Positions 61,472 through 64,000 of a DNA stretch of 64,000 nt are shown piece after piece. The notes below the pieces were generated by a model, which was given only the letters and a program-made list of their open reading frames with translations, searched no databases and had not been told where the DNA came from. Position numbers and translations under genes: made by a program. Source of the DNA: Luteimonas sp. (GTDB lineage Bacteria; Pseudomonadota; Gammaproteobacteria; Xanthomonadales; Xanthomonadaceae); assembly GCA_024707405.1 (NCBI GenBank), contig JANPZU010000003.1:496001-560000 (forward strand). The letters run 5' to 3'. Positions within the stretch are counted from its first letter, which is position 1; each line of letters starts with the position of its first letter.

Positions 61472-63544
61472 TCAGGGCTGACGCACTTCGAGACCCAGAA
61501 CATCCGCGATCGCCTTCCAAGGCACGATCTTGTAGTTCTGATTTTCGACGGGCAGCACGTTGCGCCCGTCCTGCGCGACCATGGCACCGTACTCAAGGCC
61601 CGGGCCGAGGTTATCGCTACTGACATCGAGTCCGTCGGTCTCGGAAATGCCGTCGATCCCGCGCGCAGGATCGCTTGCCACCGCGAACGAACCCAGGTAT
61701 TCGCGCGCACCCTCGCGGCGATAGACTGCATACGTGTCGTTGCCCTGGCTTGAGATCACGATATAGCCGCGGCCACCGCCCAGGTCATACAGCCCCATGC
61801 CTTCGATGTCGTCCTTGATCGCAGGGTTGGCATCGACGCGATCCACCGAGGTCTTCTCGTTGCCGCCATCGGGTTCGGCAGCAAGCGACCACAGCGCCAC
61901 ATCTTCTTCGCCGACATACAGCAGGCCTGCGTCATCATCGACCACGCAGCCTTCGGTCTGCGAATCGAACGTGAGCTCGCGGACGGGTTCAGCCTGCACC
62001 CGGCCATTGCTGGCATCGACCAGTCGCCACTGCTTCTTGACGGTTTCGTCGCCATTGACGAAGACGTAGGTGTCGCCATTGCGAGCACTGCGATACATGC
62101 ACAGGCCATAGGGATCATGCATGCCGGTAGATTGCGGCCCGTCGGCCACGTCCACCAGCGTCCGGGTGGCGACATCCAGCCGGTAAATCGCGATCGTCTT
62201 GTCAGTGCGATTAGTGGCAGTGACCAGCGTGACCTCACGTCCACCCAGCTTGAAGCCATCACGTAGGTCGACGTTGTTCATCTTTCCATCCGGCAGGAAC
62301 TGCACCACCCTCCCCTGCAGGTCATAGATGTACAGCCCCGCCTTCTTGTCAGTGGCAATGATCAAACTCTTCGCCGGATCCGTCGGATGCGCCCAGATCG
62401 CGGGATCGTCCGCAGCATCGCCGAAGCTTCCGACCGGCACGGTTTCCGCAGTCGGCAGCACCACGGCGACCGGTGACTTCGCGCTCGCACGCGGATCGGA
62501 CTGCGCCGCGCCCGCCGCAATCCCGAACGTGTTCGCCAATGTCGAGATCGATACCAGCTTCACGTCGGGACCGTCCTCGTCGACCACCAGCAACACGCCA
62601 TTCGGGTAATCGTCGCCGATCGCGGCACTCGTCGCGTACAGCGGCCCCGGCTCGCCGATTGGTTCCTCGCTGTCGCGCGACGAGATCGTCGTGCTACCCA
62701 CAAAGGCGGCATCACGATCCAGGTCATAGAGATTGATGCTACCCGCCGACGCGTTGGAGGCCAGCAACCAGTGCGCACCCTCGCCGCCGTCGTGAATCGC
62801 CAACCCGCCTACCTCCTCTTCAATGTGGCCGCGTGGCGAATCCAGCAACACGGCACCCACGTCTGACTCGGGGTCAGCGTTGAAGCGCCAGATGCCGACC
62901 GCTTCCTCGGAAGCGTAGACATGCCCGCCGCGCGTGTCGACGACACATTGCTTCAACGGCGACGGCACCGAAATTCGCCTCACCTGCCGTGCATCGAGCT
63001 TGCCATCGGCGGTGCCATAGATGACCTGCTGGTCCACTTCGCCACCGTCGCCGACGATGAACGCATGCAGGCCGCCATCGAGTGGATGCCGGTACAGGCA
63101 GAGACCTTCCGCCGCAAATCCCAGCGGTACCGCGCGCGCGCCGATTTCCGTCAACGCGTCCCCGCCCAAGCGGAACAGGCGCAATGTCTGGCTGGTGATA
63201 TCGATGGCGGCAACCACCGTCGCCACCTCACCACCGAGCGGTACGCCGTAACCCACATCGACTGCGAGCACCTCGCCTGCCGGCGTCGCGCCCAGGCGCT
63301 TGCCGTCCGCGGAATACAGTTCCAGCCCACCGAGTGCCGTCGCGGCGACGATGCGGAACTCTGCGCCCTCGCCATGGACGACCGCGGCACTACCGATTTC
63401 ACCCGAGCCACTCGTGACTGTTGCAGCGACCGCTTCCGCTTGCCGCAGTTGCGGCGGCGCAGCATCGGTGGAAGGCAGTCGTCCGCACGCCGACGACAGG
63501 AAGGCAATGCCAACGAGACATGCCGAAATCAGGCTGGTTTTCAT
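61472..63544 (-). CDS. Dual-domain beta-propeller phytase
   Basis: A 690-residue lipoprotein (lipobox LSSAC, Cys20). Two tandem beta-propeller domains: residues ~35-340 are degenerate, residues ~350-690 a full BPP phytase. The C-domain shows DDPAIWAHPTDPAKSLIIATDKK, KMNNVDLRDGF, SQTEGCVVDDDAGLLYVGEED, AEPDGGNEK and ISETDGLDV, matching the calcium- and phosphate-binding residues of Bacillus BPPs. It would hydrolyse phytate to phosphate and lower inositol phosphates in the periplasm or on the outer membrane. ATG 63544 has an SD GGAGG. Divergent from a TonB receptor. Confidence 0.94.
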   Translation of the reverse strand: MKTSLISACLVGIAFLSSACGRLPSTDAAPPQLRQAEAVAATVTSGSGEIGSAAVVHGEGAEFRIVAATALGGLELYSADGKRLGATPAGEVLAVDVGYGVPLGGEVATVVAAIDITSQTLRLFRLGGDALTEIGARAVPLGFAAEGLCLYRHPLDGGLHAFIVGDGGEVDQQVIYGTADGKLDARQVRRISVPSPLKQCVVDTRGGHVYASEEAVGIWRFNADPESDVGAVLLDSPRGHIEEEVGGLAIHDGGEGAHWLLASNASAGSINLYDLDRDAAFVGSTTISSRDSEEPIGEPGPLYATSAAIGDDYPNGVLLVVDEDGPDVKLVSISTLANTFGIAAGAAQSDPRASAKSPVAVVLPTAETVPVGSFGDAADDPAIWAHPTDPAKSLIIATDKKAGLYIYDLQGRVVQFLPDGKMNNVDLRDGFKLGGREVTLVTATNRTDKTIAIYRLDVATRTLVDVADGPQSTGMHDPYGLCMYRSARNGDTYVFVNGDETVKKQWRLVDASNGRVQAEPVRELTFDSQTEGCVVDDDAGLLYVGEEDVALWSLAAEPDGGNEKTSVDRVDANPAIKDDIEGMGLYDLGGGRGYIVISSQGNDTYAVYRREGAREYLGSFAVASDPARGIDGISETDGLDVSSDNLGPGLEYGAMVAQDGRNVLPVENQNYKIVPWKAIADVLGLEVRQP

Positions 63545-63637
63545 GTTTCCTCCGCTTGGACGGCTGTTTCCTCGCCACGATCCGGCGTCCGTCCCCCAGC
63601 CGTAGCTAACCCTCTCTTTCGTCAATTTGCAAGAAAT

Positions 63638-63663
63638 ATTCCATTTTGCTTGAATTATGGAAT
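63638..63663. promoter_or_regulatory. Inverted repeat in the phytase-TonB receptor divergent promoter
   Basis: ATTCCAT (63638-63644) and ATGGAAT (63657-63663) form a 7-bp inverted repeat with a 12-base spacer inside an AT-rich stretch (63625-63675) midway between the two starts. It could be an operator controlling both genes. It does not match the Pho box. Confidence 0.45.
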
Positions 63664-63745
63664 CTTTGTTCGTAATCTCGCCGGGAAGCTGCCTGCATAT
63701 CCGAATGGCCATCGGCAGCGGATCGTCCTCGGGAGGGACAGAATC

Positions 63746-64000
63746 ATGCGGACATTGCGTCGAAATGCGCTCTTCAGGGCCCTCGTGCTCTGCCAATGCG
63801 CAGTACTGCCATCCATCGCGCTCGCCCAGCAAGCGACGAACACCCCAGCCCCTCAATCTGAAGCGACTGACCTGGACAAGGTGGTGGTCACCGGTCGCCG
63901 TGCGGCCGACCGACTTGCCATCGATGACAAACGCAACGCTGATGGCCAGGTGGACGCCATCCGCTCCGATGACGTCGGCCGCCTGCCTGACCAGAACGTC
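63746..64000 (+). CDS. TonB-dependent receptor, 5' part (runs off the window)
   Basis: The first 85 codons of a receptor. Signal peptide residues 1-27 (IALA-Q), then a linker and TonB box in LDKVVVTGRRAADRLAIDDK, and the plug start RSDDVGRLPDQNV, typical of the Caulobacter/Xanthomonas receptor subclass. SD GGGAGG. Beside the phytase it probably imports phytate, inositol phosphates or a metal complex of them; not provable from this part. Confidence 0.88.
   Translation, partial: MRTLRRNALFRALVLCQCAVLPSIALAQQATNTPAPQSEATDLDKVVVTGRRAADRLAIDDKRNADGQVDAIRSDDVGRLPDQNV

Overview
The window is high-GC, densely coded proteobacterial chromosome. Several features point to Xanthomonadaceae (Lysobacter/Luteimonas/Xanthomonas relatives): a metX-metB-hom operon under a SAM-I riboswitch, two complete TonB-dependent receptors and the start of a third, an Ala/Lys-rich histone H1-like protein, a long fadE-type acyl-CoA dehydrogenase, GTP-type PEP carboxykinase and a hemP-led heme-uptake locus. 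No rRNA, tRNA or CRISPR array was found. Genus is an inference from gene content only.

Layout. 0-15 kb is core metabolism and housekeeping: glutaredoxin, sdaA, a di-heme cytochrome c, the riboswitch-controlled met operon, a beta-propeller lipoprotein whose signal peptide is knocked out of frame at a run of six C, an M23 peptidase, prfC, hemolysin III, a CBS protein, a GT2 glycosyltransferase, mtgA and hslO. 15-24 kb is the first accessory block: a secreted protein of unknown family, a TonB-dependent receptor, then a tight run of 2OG-Fe(II) oxygenase, methyltransferase, GT41 (O-GlcNAc-transferase-like) protein and TPR-2OG oxygenase. These enzymes look like a protein- or peptide-modifying cassette and are the best candidate for an undescribed system. 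24-46 kb returns to housekeeping: pckG, a TetR regulator, fadE, a thioesterase-like protein, transporters, a GMC oxidoreductase, M48 peptidase/LemA, a serine hydrolase, the histone-like protein, gcvH/gcvT, NfeD/band-7, and an ECF sigma factor with a membrane partner and a two-PDZ protein. 45-49.3 kb is a heme-uptake locus behind a clear Fur box. 49.4-56 kb holds an aldo/keto reductase, a GGQEF diguanylate cyclase, a nucleoside transporter, a ribokinase, an AT-richer HEPN-like gene, yegP and a lipoprotein.

From 56.2 kb the chromosome is interrupted. dusB stops right after its catalytic cysteine motif, followed by a phage-type integrase fragment that is itself broken by an IS3-family element. 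Beyond that lie a single-ABC-domain CUT2 sugar transporter (ATPase, permease with a frameshift, binding protein) and a dual-domain beta-propeller phytase on one strand, with a TonB-dependent receptor diverging from the phytase. Read together this suggests an acquired phytate/inositol-phosphate scavenging island. The rest of dusB is not in the window, so the right boundary of the island is not seen.

Most starts were chosen from signal peptides, family N-termini, Shine-Dalgarno (SD) matches or stop/start overlaps. All function calls come from reading motifs and recalling families; no database search was run.
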